In this document: in pieces, positions 28,134 through 37,600 of the stretch
How the letters are laid out: every line of letters begins with the position of its first letter
How positions within the stretch are numbered: position 1 is the stretch's first letter
Assembly (NCBI RefSeq): GCF_029894425.1
Contig: NZ_JARXYJ010000001.1
Location: 4,340,001-4,404,000 of the forward strand
Direction of reading: 5' to 3'
Source of the DNA: Streptomyces sp. SAI-127
GTDB lineage: Bacteria; Actinomycetota; Actinomycetes; Streptomycetales; Streptomycetaceae
Length of the DNA: 64,000 bases
The notes under the pieces: model-generated
What the model was told of the DNA's origin: nothing
Database searches by the model: none
What the model saw: the letters and a program-made list of their open reading frames with translations, nothing else
Translations under genes and position numbers: made by a program

Positions 28134-28697
28134 GTGGCATCCAGCAGCGCAGGCTTCGTAACCGCCCTCACCACAGCGGCCCTCGCGACGGTCGGCTTCC
28201 TCGGATACCAGGCCTACGCAGCGACCCCCGCCCACCTCACCAAGGCCCGCGCGAACGGCACCCCGGCGATCACCGCCCCGAAGGCCCCGGGGGGCGGGAA
28301 GAACGCCGCCCTCCTGCCGCCGGGCTCCGGCACGGGCGCCCGCGTCGTGTACTCCCTGAGGGGCCACCGCGTCTGGCTGGTCGGACTCGGCGACAAGGTG
28401 ATCCGCACCTTCAAGGTCACCCCGGGAAACATCGCCCCCGCCCCCGGCGTCTACGCGGTCACCTCCCGCTCCAACGCCGTGACCGGCACCGACGGCACCC
28501 CCATCGAACACGTGGTCCGCTTCACCAGCGTCGACGGCGTGGCGATCGGCTTCAGCGCGGCCGTGCGGGACGCGGCGCCTCCCGCCGACTTCACCCCGAC
28601 CACCGTGCGCACGGGCGGCATCCGGGAGTCGCGTGCGGACGGCGACGTGATGTGGACCTTCGCGACGATCGGCGCGACGGTCGCGGTGATCCCGTAA
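28134..28697 (+). CDS. Exported L,D-transpeptidase-like protein lacking the catalytic Cys
   Basis: This 187-residue protein has an N-terminal signal or anchor (GFVTALTTAALATVGFLGYQAYA). Its C-terminal ~120 residues resemble a YkuD/L,D-transpeptidase fold: RVVYSLRGHRVWLVG, VTPGNIAPAPGVYAVTSRS, IEHVVRFTSVDGVAIGFSA and GGIRESRADGDVMWTFATIGATVAVIP. In active enzymes the last two regions carry His and the SHGC-R-(x)-D motif. Here the His position is Phe and the Cys is Gly (GGIRES). It is therefore probably a non-catalytic wall-binding or regulatory relative. The GTG at 28134 is supported by AGAGGTAA upstream. It is divergent from tsaB. Confidence 0.72.
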   Translation: MASSSAGFVTALTTAALATVGFLGYQAYAATPAHLTKARANGTPAITAPKAPGGGKNAALLPPGSGTGARVVYSLRGHRVWLVGLGDKVIRTFKVTPGNIAPAPGVYAVTSRSNAVTGTDGTPIEHVVRFTSVDGVAIGFSAAVRDAAPPADFTPTTVRTGGIRESRADGDVMWTFATIGATVAVIP

Positions 28698-28701
28698 GCC
28701 T

Positions 28702-28872
28702 TCAGGCTGCTTTCGGACGCTCCGCGGCCGCCCGCACGGTCTCCGGATCGGGCATCCGCGGCGGTGTCGAGACGGCTTCCGCCGCCGCACAGGACGCCAG
28801 CAGATCACGCATGGACACGCCGCCGACGAGCGCGTACGGCTGCGGACGGGGCCGGTTCTCGGTGGCCGACAT
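28702..28872 (-). CDS. Small protein preceded by an iron-box-like palindrome
   Basis: This 56-residue protein starts MSATENRPRPQPYALVGGVSMRDLLASCAAA and ends in a charged Pro/Arg/Glu region. No family is recognised and it has no TM helix. The ATG at 28872 is 28 bp downstream of a perfect palindrome resembling a DmdR/IdeR iron box, and no other gene could use that site in this orientation. The protein may therefore be made under iron limitation. It is convergent with the L,D-transpeptidase-like gene, four bases apart. Confidence 0.65.
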   Translation of the reverse strand: MSATENRPRPQPYALVGGVSMRDLLASCAAAEAVSTPPRMPDPETVRAAAERPKAA

Positions 28873-28900
28873 GGACGCCTCCTGAAGTTCGGGGGCGGGC

Positions 28901-28922
28901 GTAGTTAGGCACACCTAACTAC
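28901..28922. promoter_or_regulatory. Iron-box-like palindrome (DmdR/IdeR type)
   Basis: GTAGTTAGG, four bases CACA, and its exact reverse complement form a 22-bp palindrome. The TTAGG...CCTAA core fits iron-dependent DmdR1/IdeR operators of actinobacteria. It is centred about 40 bp upstream of the start of the 56-residue gene, a normal repressor position. Confidence 0.78.
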
Positions 28923-29027
28923 GGGCTGGGTATCATGTGACCACGCACAGGACGGCAAACGCAATATCTTGCCGACGGTTTGTCGGAACGTTCACACAAA
29001 AGGTCCGGGGGAGCCTGCGGCGGGCTG

Positions 29028-29531
29028 TCAGGCCGTGAGCACGCTGAGGTCGGCCGCGGTCCACCGCTCCCCGACCGGGGTCAGCGTCACGTGCCGCACC
29101 TCGTCGGTCGTGTCACCGACCGCGCGGTGGATCTGCACCTGGAGCCGGTCGTCGGTCAGTTCCTCGACCTTGCCCTCGCCCCACTCCACGACGATCACCG
29201 ATTCCGGCAGCGACACGTCGAGATCGAGGTCCTCCATCTCGTCGAGCCCGCCCCCCAGGCGGTACGCGTCGACGTGGACGAGCGGCGGCCCGTCCCCCAG
29301 GGACGGATGCACGCGGGCGATCACGAAGGTCGGCGAGGTCACGGCCCCCCGCACCCCGAGCCCCTCGCCGAGACCCCGGGTCAGCGTCGTCTTGCCCGCG
29401 CCGAGCTCTCCGCTGAGCATCACCAGGTCGCCGGCGCGCAGCAGTTTGGCGAGCTTCAGGCCCAGCTCGCGCATCTGCTCGGGGGAGGTGACGGTCAGCT
29501 CGGTCTCAACCGGGTTGCGCGGTGCTTCCAT
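29028..29531 (-). CDS. tsaE: tRNA threonylcarbamoylation ATPase TsaE
   Basis: TsaE is the P-loop ATPase that completes the TsaB-TsaD-TsaE complex. The 167-residue protein has the Walker A motif SGELGAGKTTLTRGL (about residues 41-54), SPTFVIARVH and VHVDAYRLGGGLDEMEDLDL. VIVVEWGEG is the conserved W-containing motif. The ATG at 29531 (MEAPRNPVETELTV) overlaps the upstream hydrolase gene by 26 bases, as in an alr-hydrolase-tsaE operon. It lies about 1 kb from tsaB with the small iron-box gene between. Confidence 0.95.
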   Translation of the reverse strand: MEAPRNPVETELTVTSPEQMRELGLKLAKLLRAGDLVMLSGELGAGKTTLTRGLGEGLGVRGAVTSPTFVIARVHPSLGDGPPLVHVDAYRLGGGLDEMEDLDLDVSLPESVIVVEWGEGKVEELTDDRLQVQIHRAVGDTTDEVRHVTLTPVGERWTAADLSVLTA

Positions 29532-30756
29532 AACCGCCAACGGTAGCCCCTGCGGGCACCGCACCCGCGCGGGTGAGCAGGTCGGCGAGGCGGTCGGTGA
29601 CCACTTCCGGGTGCTCCAGCATGACCAGGTGCCCGGCGTCCGGGACCAGCACCAGCTCCGCCTCCGGCAGCAGGGAGGCGATCGCCTCGCTGTGCTCGCT
29701 GGGCGTGACCATGTCCCCGACCCCGGCCAGTACGAGGACCGGCTTGTCCGCGAAGTGGGCGAGGGCGGCGGTCTTGTCGTGGTTGTCGAACGCCGGGTAG
29801 TACTCGGCGACCACATCGATCGGGGTGCCCTCGATCATCCGCTCGGCGAACCGCACGACGGCCGGGTCGACGTCCCGGGACGCGAAGGAGTAGCGCTTGA
29901 TGATCCCGGCGAACAGGTCGGCGGTGGCCCGCCGCCCCTTCTCCACCAGGTCGGCACGCTGTCCCAGCGCCTTGAGGACGCCCGGCAGCACTCGTCGTAC
30001 GACGTTGACGCCGGCGACGGGCAGCCCGAAGTTGACCTCCCCGAGCCGTCCGGACGACGTGCCGACCAGGGCCACGGCCACCACCCGGTCGCGGATCAGC
30101 TCGGGGTACTGGTCGGCCAGCGCCATGACGGTCATCCCGCCCATGGAGTGTCCGACGAGCACGATCGGCCCCTCGGGGACGGTCGCGTCGATGACGGCTT
30201 TCAGGTCGCGCCCGAGCTGCTCGATGTCGACGGGCACCCCGTCCCGCACCTGCCGCGTGCCCCGCCCGGACCGCCCGTGGCTGCGCTGGTCCCAGTGCAC
30301 GGTCCGTACGACGCCCCTGAGCGCCGCGCGCTGGAAGTGCCAGGAGTCCTGGCTGAGGCAGTAGCCGTGACTGAAGACGACGGTGACGGGGGCGGGGGCC
30401 TTGCGCCCGAACAGCCGGCGCCGGCGCGGCGACAGCGCGGGCACGGCTTCCGGGTCGACGTCGTCGACCTCGTAGTACAGCTCGGTGCCGTCGTCGGCCT
30501 GCGCCTTGCCGGGGGTGCCGCGCAGCGAGCCGTACGGCCCGGTCGAGTCGAGGGCGAGCCGCGCCTTCTGCCGCATCCCGCGCCCGACGGTGAGCCGCTC
30601 GACGGCTACACCGGCCGCGGCGCCCGCGGCGATCACGCCTATCGCGGCGCCGGCGATCCCGGTCGCCCGGCGCCATCCGGCGCCCGCCCCCGTCGCGGAG
30701 GCGAGGGCCACCGAAGCGGCGGCGTCGACGACGGCCTCCGCACTGCTCTCGCTCAC
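29506..30756 (-). CDS. Alpha/beta-hydrolase with N-terminal membrane segment
   Basis: This 416-residue protein has an N-terminal hydrophobic helix (TGIAGAAIGVIAAGAAAGVAVERL). Its alpha/beta-hydrolase fold has VVFSHGYCLSQDSWHFQ (oxyanion region), WDQRSHGRSG, the nucleophile elbow GHSMGG (Ser), the Asp region VLVLAGVGDMVTP and the catalytic His in DAGHLVMLEHPE. The substrate is unknown. The GTG at 30756 is chosen for its GGAG site six bases upstream; an ATG at 30849 would add 31 polar residues that look non-coding. It sits between alr and tsaE in a conserved order. Confidence 0.9.
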   Translation of the reverse strand: MSESSAEAVVDAAASVALASATGAGAGWRRATGIAGAAIGVIAAGAAAGVAVERLTVGRGMRQKARLALDSTGPYGSLRGTPGKAQADDGTELYYEVDDVDPEAVPALSPRRRRLFGRKAPAPVTVVFSHGYCLSQDSWHFQRAALRGVVRTVHWDQRSHGRSGRGTRQVRDGVPVDIEQLGRDLKAVIDATVPEGPIVLVGHSMGGMTVMALADQYPELIRDRVVAVALVGTSSGRLGEVNFGLPVAGVNVVRRVLPGVLKALGQRADLVEKGRRATADLFAGIIKRYSFASRDVDPAVVRFAERMIEGTPIDVVAEYYPAFDNHDKTAALAHFADKPVLVLAGVGDMVTPSEHSEAIASLLPEAELVLVPDAGHLVMLEHPEVVTDRLADLLTRAGAVPAGATVGGYGSTAQPG

Positions 30757-30829
30757 GTACCGCTCCTGTTCGCTGGGTCGGGTGATACCGGTGTGGCCGG
30801 ACTCGCTGTTCTCGCGCGCACTGTTGCGC

Positions 30830-31999
30830 TTACCCCGCTTGTTCCTCATTCACATAGACGCGGGGGACGCGCGTTCCGATGCGGGTCACGATTTCGTACG
30901 CGATGGTGCCCGAGGCCTGCGCCCAGTCCTCGGCGGTGGGCTCGCCCCGGTCGCCGGGACCGAAGAGCACGGCCCGGGTGCCGGTGGCGGGCTCGTCGCC
31001 GCCGAGGTCGACGACGAACTGGTCCATGGCGATCCGCCCGGCGACCGTCCGCCACTTGCCCTCGACCAGTACCGGTCCGGCGCCGGAGGCATGCCGCGGG
31101 ATGCCGTCCGCGTAACCGACGGGCACCAGGCCGAGGGTCGTGGCGCCCGGGGTGACGTAGCGATGGCCGTAACTGACGCCATGGCCGCCCGGAACATGCT
31201 TGACCAGCGCGATCGACGCGGACAGCGTCATCACCGGGCGCAGTCCGAAGTCGGCGGGGCCGCCGAGCTCGGGGCTGGGCGAGATGCCGTAGACCGCGAT
31301 CCCGGTCCGGACGAGGTCGAAGTGGCTCTCCGGAAGCGTGAGCGTGGCGGGCGAGTTGGCGATGTGCCGCACCTCGGGGCGCACGCCCTGCCCTTCGGCG
31401 TACGCCAGCATCTCCCGGAAGAGGGTGAGCTGGGCGGCGATGGAGGGATGCCCGGGCTCGTCGGCGCAGGCGAAGTGCGACCAGACGCCGGTGACGCGCA
31501 GGAGGCCTTCGGACTGGGCGCGCAGGGCCTCGGCGACCAGCTCGGCCCAGTCCTCGCCCGGCTGGCAGCCGCTCCGCCCGAGTCCGGTGTCGGCCTTGAG
31601 CTGCACGCGCGCGGGAAGGCCGGCCTCGCGGGCCGCGGCGACGAGCTCCCGCAGCGCCCACATTCCGCTGACGGACACGTCGAGGTCGGCCTCGATCGCT
31701 TCCCGCCAGGGCCCGCCGGGAGTCCACAGCCAGCACATGATCCGCCCCGGCAGTCCCGCCTTCCGCAGCGCGAGAGCCTCCTCCGGCGTGGCGGTCCCGA
31801 GCCAGCTCGCGCCCGCCTCGACCGCGGCGCGGGCGCACGGCACCGCGCCGTGGCCGTAGGCGTCGGACTTGACCACGGCCATGACGGCGGCTCCCGACGC
31901 GCGGGCGCGCAGGGCCCGCACGTTGGCCCGCAGCGCGGCCAGGTCGATCTCGGCGCGGGCGCGCAGCGGTGCGGTCGGGGCAGTTGCTGTCTCGTTCAT
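30830..31999 (-). CDS. alr: Alanine racemase
   Basis: Alr makes D-alanine for peptidoglycan. The 389-residue protein has the PLP lysine Lys44 in AVVKSDAYGHG, a barrel domain with SHFACADEPGH and RTGIAVYGISPSPEL, and the second catalytic Tyr in GVSYGHRYVTPGATTLGLVPVGYADGIPR near residue 277. AMDQFVVDLG and the C-terminal beta domain complete it. The length is normal. It is upstream of the alpha/beta-hydrolase and tsaE on the same strand. Confidence 0.97.
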   Translation of the reverse strand: MNETATAPTAPLRARAEIDLAALRANVRALRARASGAAVMAVVKSDAYGHGAVPCARAAVEAGASWLGTATPEEALALRKAGLPGRIMCWLWTPGGPWREAIEADLDVSVSGMWALRELVAAAREAGLPARVQLKADTGLGRSGCQPGEDWAELVAEALRAQSEGLLRVTGVWSHFACADEPGHPSIAAQLTLFREMLAYAEGQGVRPEVRHIANSPATLTLPESHFDLVRTGIAVYGISPSPELGGPADFGLRPVMTLSASIALVKHVPGGHGVSYGHRYVTPGATTLGLVPVGYADGIPRHASGAGPVLVEGKWRTVAGRIAMDQFVVDLGGDEPATGTRAVLFGPGDRGEPTAEDWAQASGTIAYEIVTRIGTRVPRVYVNEEQAG

Positions 32000-32075
32000 G
32001 GCGCCCCCAGTGTCTCAGAGGCGACTGACACCGCCGATGAGCACGTCCCCCTCGGGACGCGCACACGCACGCGGG

Positions 32076-32699
32076 TCAGAGGCTCAGACCGTGCCGGGCC
32101 AGGTATTTCACCGGGTCGATGTCCGAGCCGTACGGGCGGCGGGAGCGGACCTCGAAGTGCAGATGCGGGCCGGTGGCGCGCCCGGTGGCGCCGCTGCTGC
32201 CTATGCGGGTGCCGGCCTTGACCTTGGCGCCGCGCGCGACCGAGATGCGCGAGAGATGTGCGTAGAGCACATATCGGGAGTCGCTCATCTTGATCGTCAC
32301 GGCCTTTCCGTACGACCCGGACCAACTGGCCAGGACGACGACGCCGGTGCCCACCGCGTAGACCGGGGTTCCCTTCGACACGGCGAGGTCCACTCCGGTG
32401 TGATAGCCGGCCAGCCAGCTCCCCCGCACCCGGTAACGCATCGTCACCCTGGCCCGCTTCCGGATGGGGCGGCTCCACTTGGCGGCTGCGAGGGAGCGGT
32501 CGTCGACCTCGAGGTCCTCGGCGGCCTCGAACAGCTCCTCGTATTCCGCGTCGTAGTCGCTGCCGCAGTTACCGCCGGGCTCTTCCTCTAACGGTTCCGG
32601 GGCGTCCTCGCGGAAACCGAGAACGGGACTCCCCAGAACGACTGCCGCACCTCCCAGCAACTCGCGCCGGGTGGTGCCTCGTATATTTGGCTCATCCAT
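32076..32699 (-). CDS. Exported M23-family metallopeptidase (possible Tat substrate)
   Basis: This 207-residue protein has a twin-arginine-like start (GTTRRELLGGAAVVLGSPVLG), an acidic spacer and an M23/LytM domain. The zinc and catalytic residues are visible in YHTGVDLAVSKGTPVYAVGTGVV, YAHLSRISVARGAKVKAGTRIGSSGATGRATGPHLHFEVR. It should cut peptidoglycan cross-bridges, but the Tat route and acidic insert are less common. There is no LysM or SH3 domain. It lies between nnr and alr among other wall genes. Confidence 0.9.
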   Translation of the reverse strand: MDEPNIRGTTRRELLGGAAVVLGSPVLGFREDAPEPLEEEPGGNCGSDYDAEYEELFEAAEDLEVDDRSLAAAKWSRPIRKRARVTMRYRVRGSWLAGYHTGVDLAVSKGTPVYAVGTGVVVLASWSGSYGKAVTIKMSDSRYVLYAHLSRISVARGAKVKAGTRIGSSGATGRATGPHLHFEVRSRRPYGSDIDPVKYLARHGLSL

Positions 32700-32821
32700 G
32701 CGGCCAGCGAAACATCGCCCTTTCGGCTCCGCATATTTGACCGACCGGTATTGGTCCCATCAGGTACTAGTTCGCGGTTACGCGCCGGTATACCGGCTCG
32801 CCGTCACCCGTCCGCCCGCCC

Positions 32822-34255
32822 TCACGCGTCCCTGACGTCCCGCCAGGCCGCCGGTACGGCCTCGGCCACGTCGTGCGCCCCCACCGGTGCTCCGTCCGCC
32901 GCGAACCGTCCGGCCAGCCCGTGCAGATAGGCGCCCACGCTGCCGGCGTCAAGAGCGCTCAGCCCGGACGCGAGCAGGGACCCGGCGAGACCGGACAGGA
33001 CGTCCCCGCTGCCGGCGGTGGCCAGCCATGCCGTCCCGGTCGGGTTCACGCGTACGGCCCCGCCGCCGGCGTCGGCGACGAGCGTGGTCGAGCCCTTGAG
33101 CAGCACGGTCGCGTCGTAGCGCCCGGAGAGTTCCCGCGCCGACGCCAGCCGGGCCCCCTCGACCTCCTCGCGCGGCACCCCGAGGAGCGCGGCGGCCTCT
33201 CCGGCGTGCGGGGTCATGAGGGTCGGCGCGGTACGCGCGCGTACGGCGTCCCGGTCGGCGAGCCGCAGTCCGTCCGCGTCGATGAGGACCGGCACGTCGG
33301 ACGCCAGCACCTCTCCGACGGCCGAGGCGTCGTCCCCGGCCCCCGGCCCGACGACCCACGCCTGCACACGTCCGGCGTGCTCGGGCCCCCGGTCGGAGAC
33401 GAGCGTCTCGGGGAAGCGGGCGATCACGGCGTCCCCGGCGGGCCCGACGTACCGCACGGCCCCGGCGCCGCCCCGCAGCGCCCCGTACACGGCGAGCACG
33501 GCGGCCCCCGGGTACCGCGCTGATCCGGCGGCGATCCCGACGACACCTCGCCGGTACTTGTCGCTCTCTCCGGTCGGCACGGGCAGCAGCCGCCGTACAT
33601 CGGCGTGTTGGAGGGCTTCCAGTTCGGCCTCGTCGGGAAGGGCGAGCCCGATGTCGACGAGCCGCACCGACCCGGCGTACTCCCGCGCGGGATCGATCAG
33701 CAGGCCCGGCTTGTGCGTCCCGAACGTGACGGTGAGGTCGGCCCGCACGGCTGCCCCGCGCACCTCACCGGTGTCGGCGTCGACGCCACTGGGCAGGTCC
33801 ACGGCGACGACGGCGGCGCGGGACCGTTCGGCGACCTCGGCCAGCCGGGCCGCGTCGGGGCGGAGCCCGCCCTTGCCGCCGATCCCGACGATGCCGTCGA
33901 GGAGGAGGTCGGCCCGTTCGATGAGTTCCTCGGCGCCGCCCGGAGCCACCGTCCGGCCCCCCGCGCGCCGCAGCGCCGTGAGCCCACCGCCATGGGCCCG
34001 CTCGGGCGCGAGCAGCACGGCGGTGACACCGGCCCCGCGCCTCGCGAGCCGCGCGCCCGCGAAGAGGGCGTCTCCGCCGTTGTCCCCGCTGCCGACGAGC
34101 AGCACGACCCGACGGCCGTACACCCGCCCCAGCAGGTCCGCGCAGGCGGCGGCCAGCCCGGCCGCGGCCCGCTGCATCAACGCCCCCTCCGGAAGCCGCG
34201 CCATCAGCTCCCGCTCGGCGGCCCTCACCGTCTCCACGCTGTACGCAGTACGCAT
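32822..34255 (-). CDS. nnr: Bifunctional NAD(P)HX epimerase/dehydratase
   Basis: This enzyme repairs hydrated NAD(P)H. The 477-residue protein fuses an N-terminal YjeF_N epimerase domain (residues 1-210, VLLVGSGDNGGDALFAGARL) to a C-terminal ADP/ATP-dependent dehydratase of the ribokinase fold. That domain shows VLIDADGLRLA, TLMTPHAGEAAALLG, LLKGSTTLVAD and the active-site NPTGTAWLATAGSGDVLSGL. The length and order match bacterial Nnr. In many Streptomyces it lies next to acpS; here the Rhs island sits between them. Confidence 0.95.
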   Translation of the reverse strand: MRTAYSVETVRAAERELMARLPEGALMQRAAAGLAAACADLLGRVYGRRVVLLVGSGDNGGDALFAGARLARRGAGVTAVLLAPERAHGGGLTALRRAGGRTVAPGGAEELIERADLLLDGIVGIGGKGGLRPDAARLAEVAERSRAAVVAVDLPSGVDADTGEVRGAAVRADLTVTFGTHKPGLLIDPAREYAGSVRLVDIGLALPDEAELEALQHADVRRLLPVPTGESDKYRRGVVGIAAGSARYPGAAVLAVYGALRGGAGAVRYVGPAGDAVIARFPETLVSDRGPEHAGRVQAWVVGPGAGDDASAVGEVLASDVPVLIDADGLRLADRDAVRARTAPTLMTPHAGEAAALLGVPREEVEGARLASARELSGRYDATVLLKGSTTLVADAGGGAVRVNPTGTAWLATAGSGDVLSGLAGSLLASGLSALDAGSVGAYLHGLAGRFAADGAPVGAHDVAEAVPAAWRDVRDA

Positions 34256-34334
34256 GTGATCGAGTCTGCCGCAGAGCTGCCGTGAAACGCGAAGGGTGGA
34301 AAACGGTCAGCTCCCGCGTCACCGCTCGACGGTC

Positions 34335-34553
34335 TCAACGTTGAGGAGGAAGGCCTTTACCGCCGACCCCCTTGAAGCGCCAAACGACAAGAGCCCAGAG
34401 TGCGCCCAGGATGACCAGACCGACCCAAGCTTCGGTAATCCCTTGTGCCGCTATCAGGTAGATCAGGAACAAGGCGCAGGGGACACTGGCAATGGTCGCC
34501 CACCTCAGGTTTCTACGGGTTCTGTCGGCGTGGGTGAAGCTCCCCGGCCCCAT
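34335..34553 (-). CDS. Small two-helix membrane protein, candidate Rhs immunity factor
   Basis: This 72-residue protein has a polar N-terminus (MGPGSFTHADRTRRNLRW), two hydrophobic helices (ATIASVPCALFLIYLIAAQ and AWVGLVILGALWALVVW) and a basic tail. The ATG at 34553 is favoured because GGAGG lies seven bases before it; an ATG two codons upstream directly abuts that site. It starts 61 bp after the Rhs stop codon on the same strand, the usual place of an immunity gene. The Rhs tail is hydrophobic and Gly/Ala-rich, so a membrane-embedded immunity partner is logical. No known family is recognised. Confidence 0.62.
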   Translation of the reverse strand: MGPGSFTHADRTRRNLRWATIASVPCALFLIYLIAAQGITEAWVGLVILGALWALVVWRFKGVGGKGLPPQR

Positions 34554-34579
34554 GCTCATTCCTCCGTTTCCGTAGTACC

Positions 34580-34608
34580 GGTGAGAGGGGGCTGCACCCC
34601 CTCTCACC
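34580..34608 (-). terminator. Hairpin between Rhs and the small membrane gene
   Basis: A perfect 12-bp stem (34580-34591 with 34597-34608) has a five-base loop. It would reduce read-through from the Rhs gene into the membrane-protein gene, or mark a separate promoter for the latter. Confidence 0.75.
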
Positions 34609-34614
34609 AGCAGA

Positions 34615-37600
34615 TCAGTCGCCCTTGATGGCACCTGAGACGATTTCACCGGCGTAGTAGCCGACGCCCGCGCACACGGCCGGAGCTGCTGCCGCTCCCA
34701 CTCCTGTCCCGGCAGTCAGCGCTCCGCACGTAAGTCCGGCTGCGGTGCCGACGGCCCAGCCGGCCACGCTCGCCCAAGCCGCACGGGTGTCGCCCTGAAA
34801 AGCAGCGATGCCTGTATTGATCAGGTCGCTTCCCTTGCCGAGTCCTTCAAGGACGCCTCCGATGCTGAGAAGTCCTGACGGGTCGGCATTGTTGATGAAG
34901 TCGCCGCCCGCGTACAGGTACGGGTTCTTCTCCTGACCGGAGGGGTCGGGCTGGTTGAAGCGGCCGAGTTGGGGGTCGTAGTAGCGGGCGCCCATCTTGT
35001 ACAGGCCCGTGGGGTCCAGGTAGGCGCCGGTGTAGCGGAACGGCTGGGGCACCGCCTCCGTCGGGGTCGTGCGCGGCAGGCCCGTCGGACCGTAGGCGTA
35101 CGTGTGCGTGCGCTTGCCCGCGTCGTCGACCAGGCCGAGCACGTTGCCGGTGGCGTCGGTGAGGTAGTAGTAGGACTTCCCCCCAGTCGTCATGGAATTC
35201 AACGTGCCCGCCGGTTCCCGGATGAATCCGGTGTCGACGCCGTTCGTCGTCGTGGACGCGAGCCCCAGCGCCGTGTGGTGGAACCACGTCGAACCCAGCT
35301 TCGTACGCTCGGAGTTGTCGGTTCCCGCGTGCACCAGGTCGTGGTTCGTGCCGCCCTGCGTGATGCCGGACAGCTGGCTGTAGTCCGTCCACGTCTCGTT
35401 CGTGCGCGCGGTCGCTGCTGTGCGCCCGCCCGCGGTCTCGTTGCCGGTCTTGTCGTACGACCCACGGCGTCGCCGAGCCGGTCTGCGCGGTCAGCTCACT
35501 GGCGTCGTTGTAGGTGAAGGCCGCGCTGCCGGGGCAGGTGGCGGCGGTGCCGTCCTGGGAGGTGAGGTTGCCGGCCTTGTCCCAGCAGTACAGCCACGAC
35601 GCCGTACGGGTGCCGGCGGAGTCGGCCTCCAGCGCGTAGGACAGCCGCTCCTGGCTGTCGTACGTGTACGTCGTCTTGCGGCCGGTGGCGTTGTCGGTGC
35701 GGGTGCGGATCTTGGTGGTGTCCTTGCCCGCACTGGCGTAGCTGTAGGTGAGGTCGACCAGGGTCGTCGTGCCCGAGGTCGTCGTGACGGCCGACGGGCG
35801 GCCGTTCTTGTCGATGGTGAACGACTGTGTGGTGCCGCCGGGGTAAATGGTCTTGGTGCGCTTGTCGTTGTAGTCGTGGTCGAAGTCGGTCTTCTTGCCG
35901 TCCGGGGCGGTCAGGTGGTCCAGGCGGCCCGCGGCGTCCCAGGTGTAGTCCGTCTTGCCGGTCGGGTCGGTGTAGTGGTCGACGTCCCCGCCCGGGGTGT
36001 ACGCGAGGGCGGTCTGGGCGCCGTTCTGCAGCGTGCGCACCCTCTCCCGGTTGAGCTCGTCGTAGTCCCACTTCGTGGTGCCGGAGACGTCCGTGCGGGA
36101 CCTGACGTTGCCGTCGCCGTCGTAGGAGTAGGTGACCGTGGAGTTGGTGGAGGAGACCGTCTTGACGCGGTCGCGGGTGTCGTAGACGTACACGGTTTTG
36201 ATGCCGCGGCCGTCGGTGGCCGTCTCCACCCGGCCGAGCGCGTCGTAGGTGTACGTCGTGGGGCCCAGCGGGGCAGGCGGGGTGACCTTGGACAGGTTGC
36301 CCTTGCCGTCGTAACTGAACGAGGTGACCTTGCCGTTGCCGTCCTTGGCGGTGCAGCGCTGGCCCTCGAAACCGCCGCAGGTCGGGGTCGCCTTGTTGTA
36401 CGTGTACTCGCGGGTGGCGCCCGCGGTGCCGGACGTGGTCACCGACATCGTGTTGCCGTTGGTGTCGTACTTGAAGGTGTCCTTGCGGCCGTCCGCGCTG
36501 GTGAAGTCGTTGGGCAGGTCGGTGCCCGCGATGGTCTGGTACGCGGTCACCGAGGCGGTGGCTCCCATCGGGAGCGTGGCGGACTTGGGGTTGTTGCGGC
36601 TGTCCCAGCCGTAGGTGGTGGTGTTGCCGCCGGTGCCGTCCGCCCCGGTGCCCATCGCGTCCGTGGATGTCTGGGTCAGGTGATTGGTGTACTTGGCGTG
36701 GCGGGAGTGCTGGAGCGGGTCGGTGACCTTGGTGACCTCGCCGTCCGCGTTGTGGATGTAGAGCGTCTTGTCGCCGTCGGGGTCGGTGACCGTGGTCGTG
36801 CCCGCGTCCTCCGGGGTGGCGGCCGAGTAGTCGTAACGCCAGGTCGGCCCGGTGTGGCCGCTGCCCGTGGACTCGGTCGCGCGCAGCATGGAAGTGACGC
36901 GGTTCTGGTCGTCGTAGGTGAAGACGGTGACCGTGCCCTCCGGCGTGGTCACCTTCGTCACCCGGCCGTCGCCGTCGTACTCGTAGCCCGTGGCCTTGCC
37001 CGCGGTGTCGGTCACCTTGGCCAGGTTGCCGTCCGCGTCCAGGTCGAAGACGGCTGTGCGGCCCGTGTGGTCCTTGGCCTGCCACTGGTTCGGGTACGTC
37101 TTGACCAGGTCGATCCATCGCCCGGAGCGGGTCCCGGTCAGCTTGAAGCCCTTGTGCTCGTCGCCCTCGTCGTGCTGGTCGACGGTGATCGTGCCCTTGT
37201 TCTTGTCGGTGACCTTGGTCAGGGTTCCGTTCGCGTCGTAGGTGTCCCGGCTGCCGGACTTGCGGTCGGTGAGGGTGTAAGTGCCGTCCGCGTTCTTCGT
37301 CAGGTCCTTGGAGTAGCCGGTCGGGGTCGTGAAGCCGCCGGTGCTGGGCTCCTTGAACCGCAGCCCGGCGCCGGTGGCGTCGAGGACGTCGACCTCGGTG
37401 TCGCTGATCTGGAGGTAGCGCTCGTACCCCTGCCACCAGCGCTGCGAGACCTTGCCCCAGGGGGCTTCCAGGCTGTTGTACGTCCGTGCCAGCTGGAGTT
37501 TCTGGCCGACGCCGGCGATGTCGAAGTCGGTGGCGGCGAGCATCAGGTTGCCGTCGGAGAGATTCACCCGCGCGACGAGGGCGTCGTCGAGGCGGGTGTC

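Noticed and set aside
34847..35460. Out-of-frame extension of the Rhs protein as a natural C-terminus
   Set aside because: After the insertion the product becomes Arg/His/Pro-rich nonsense, while the other frame carries the conserved Rhs core motif.
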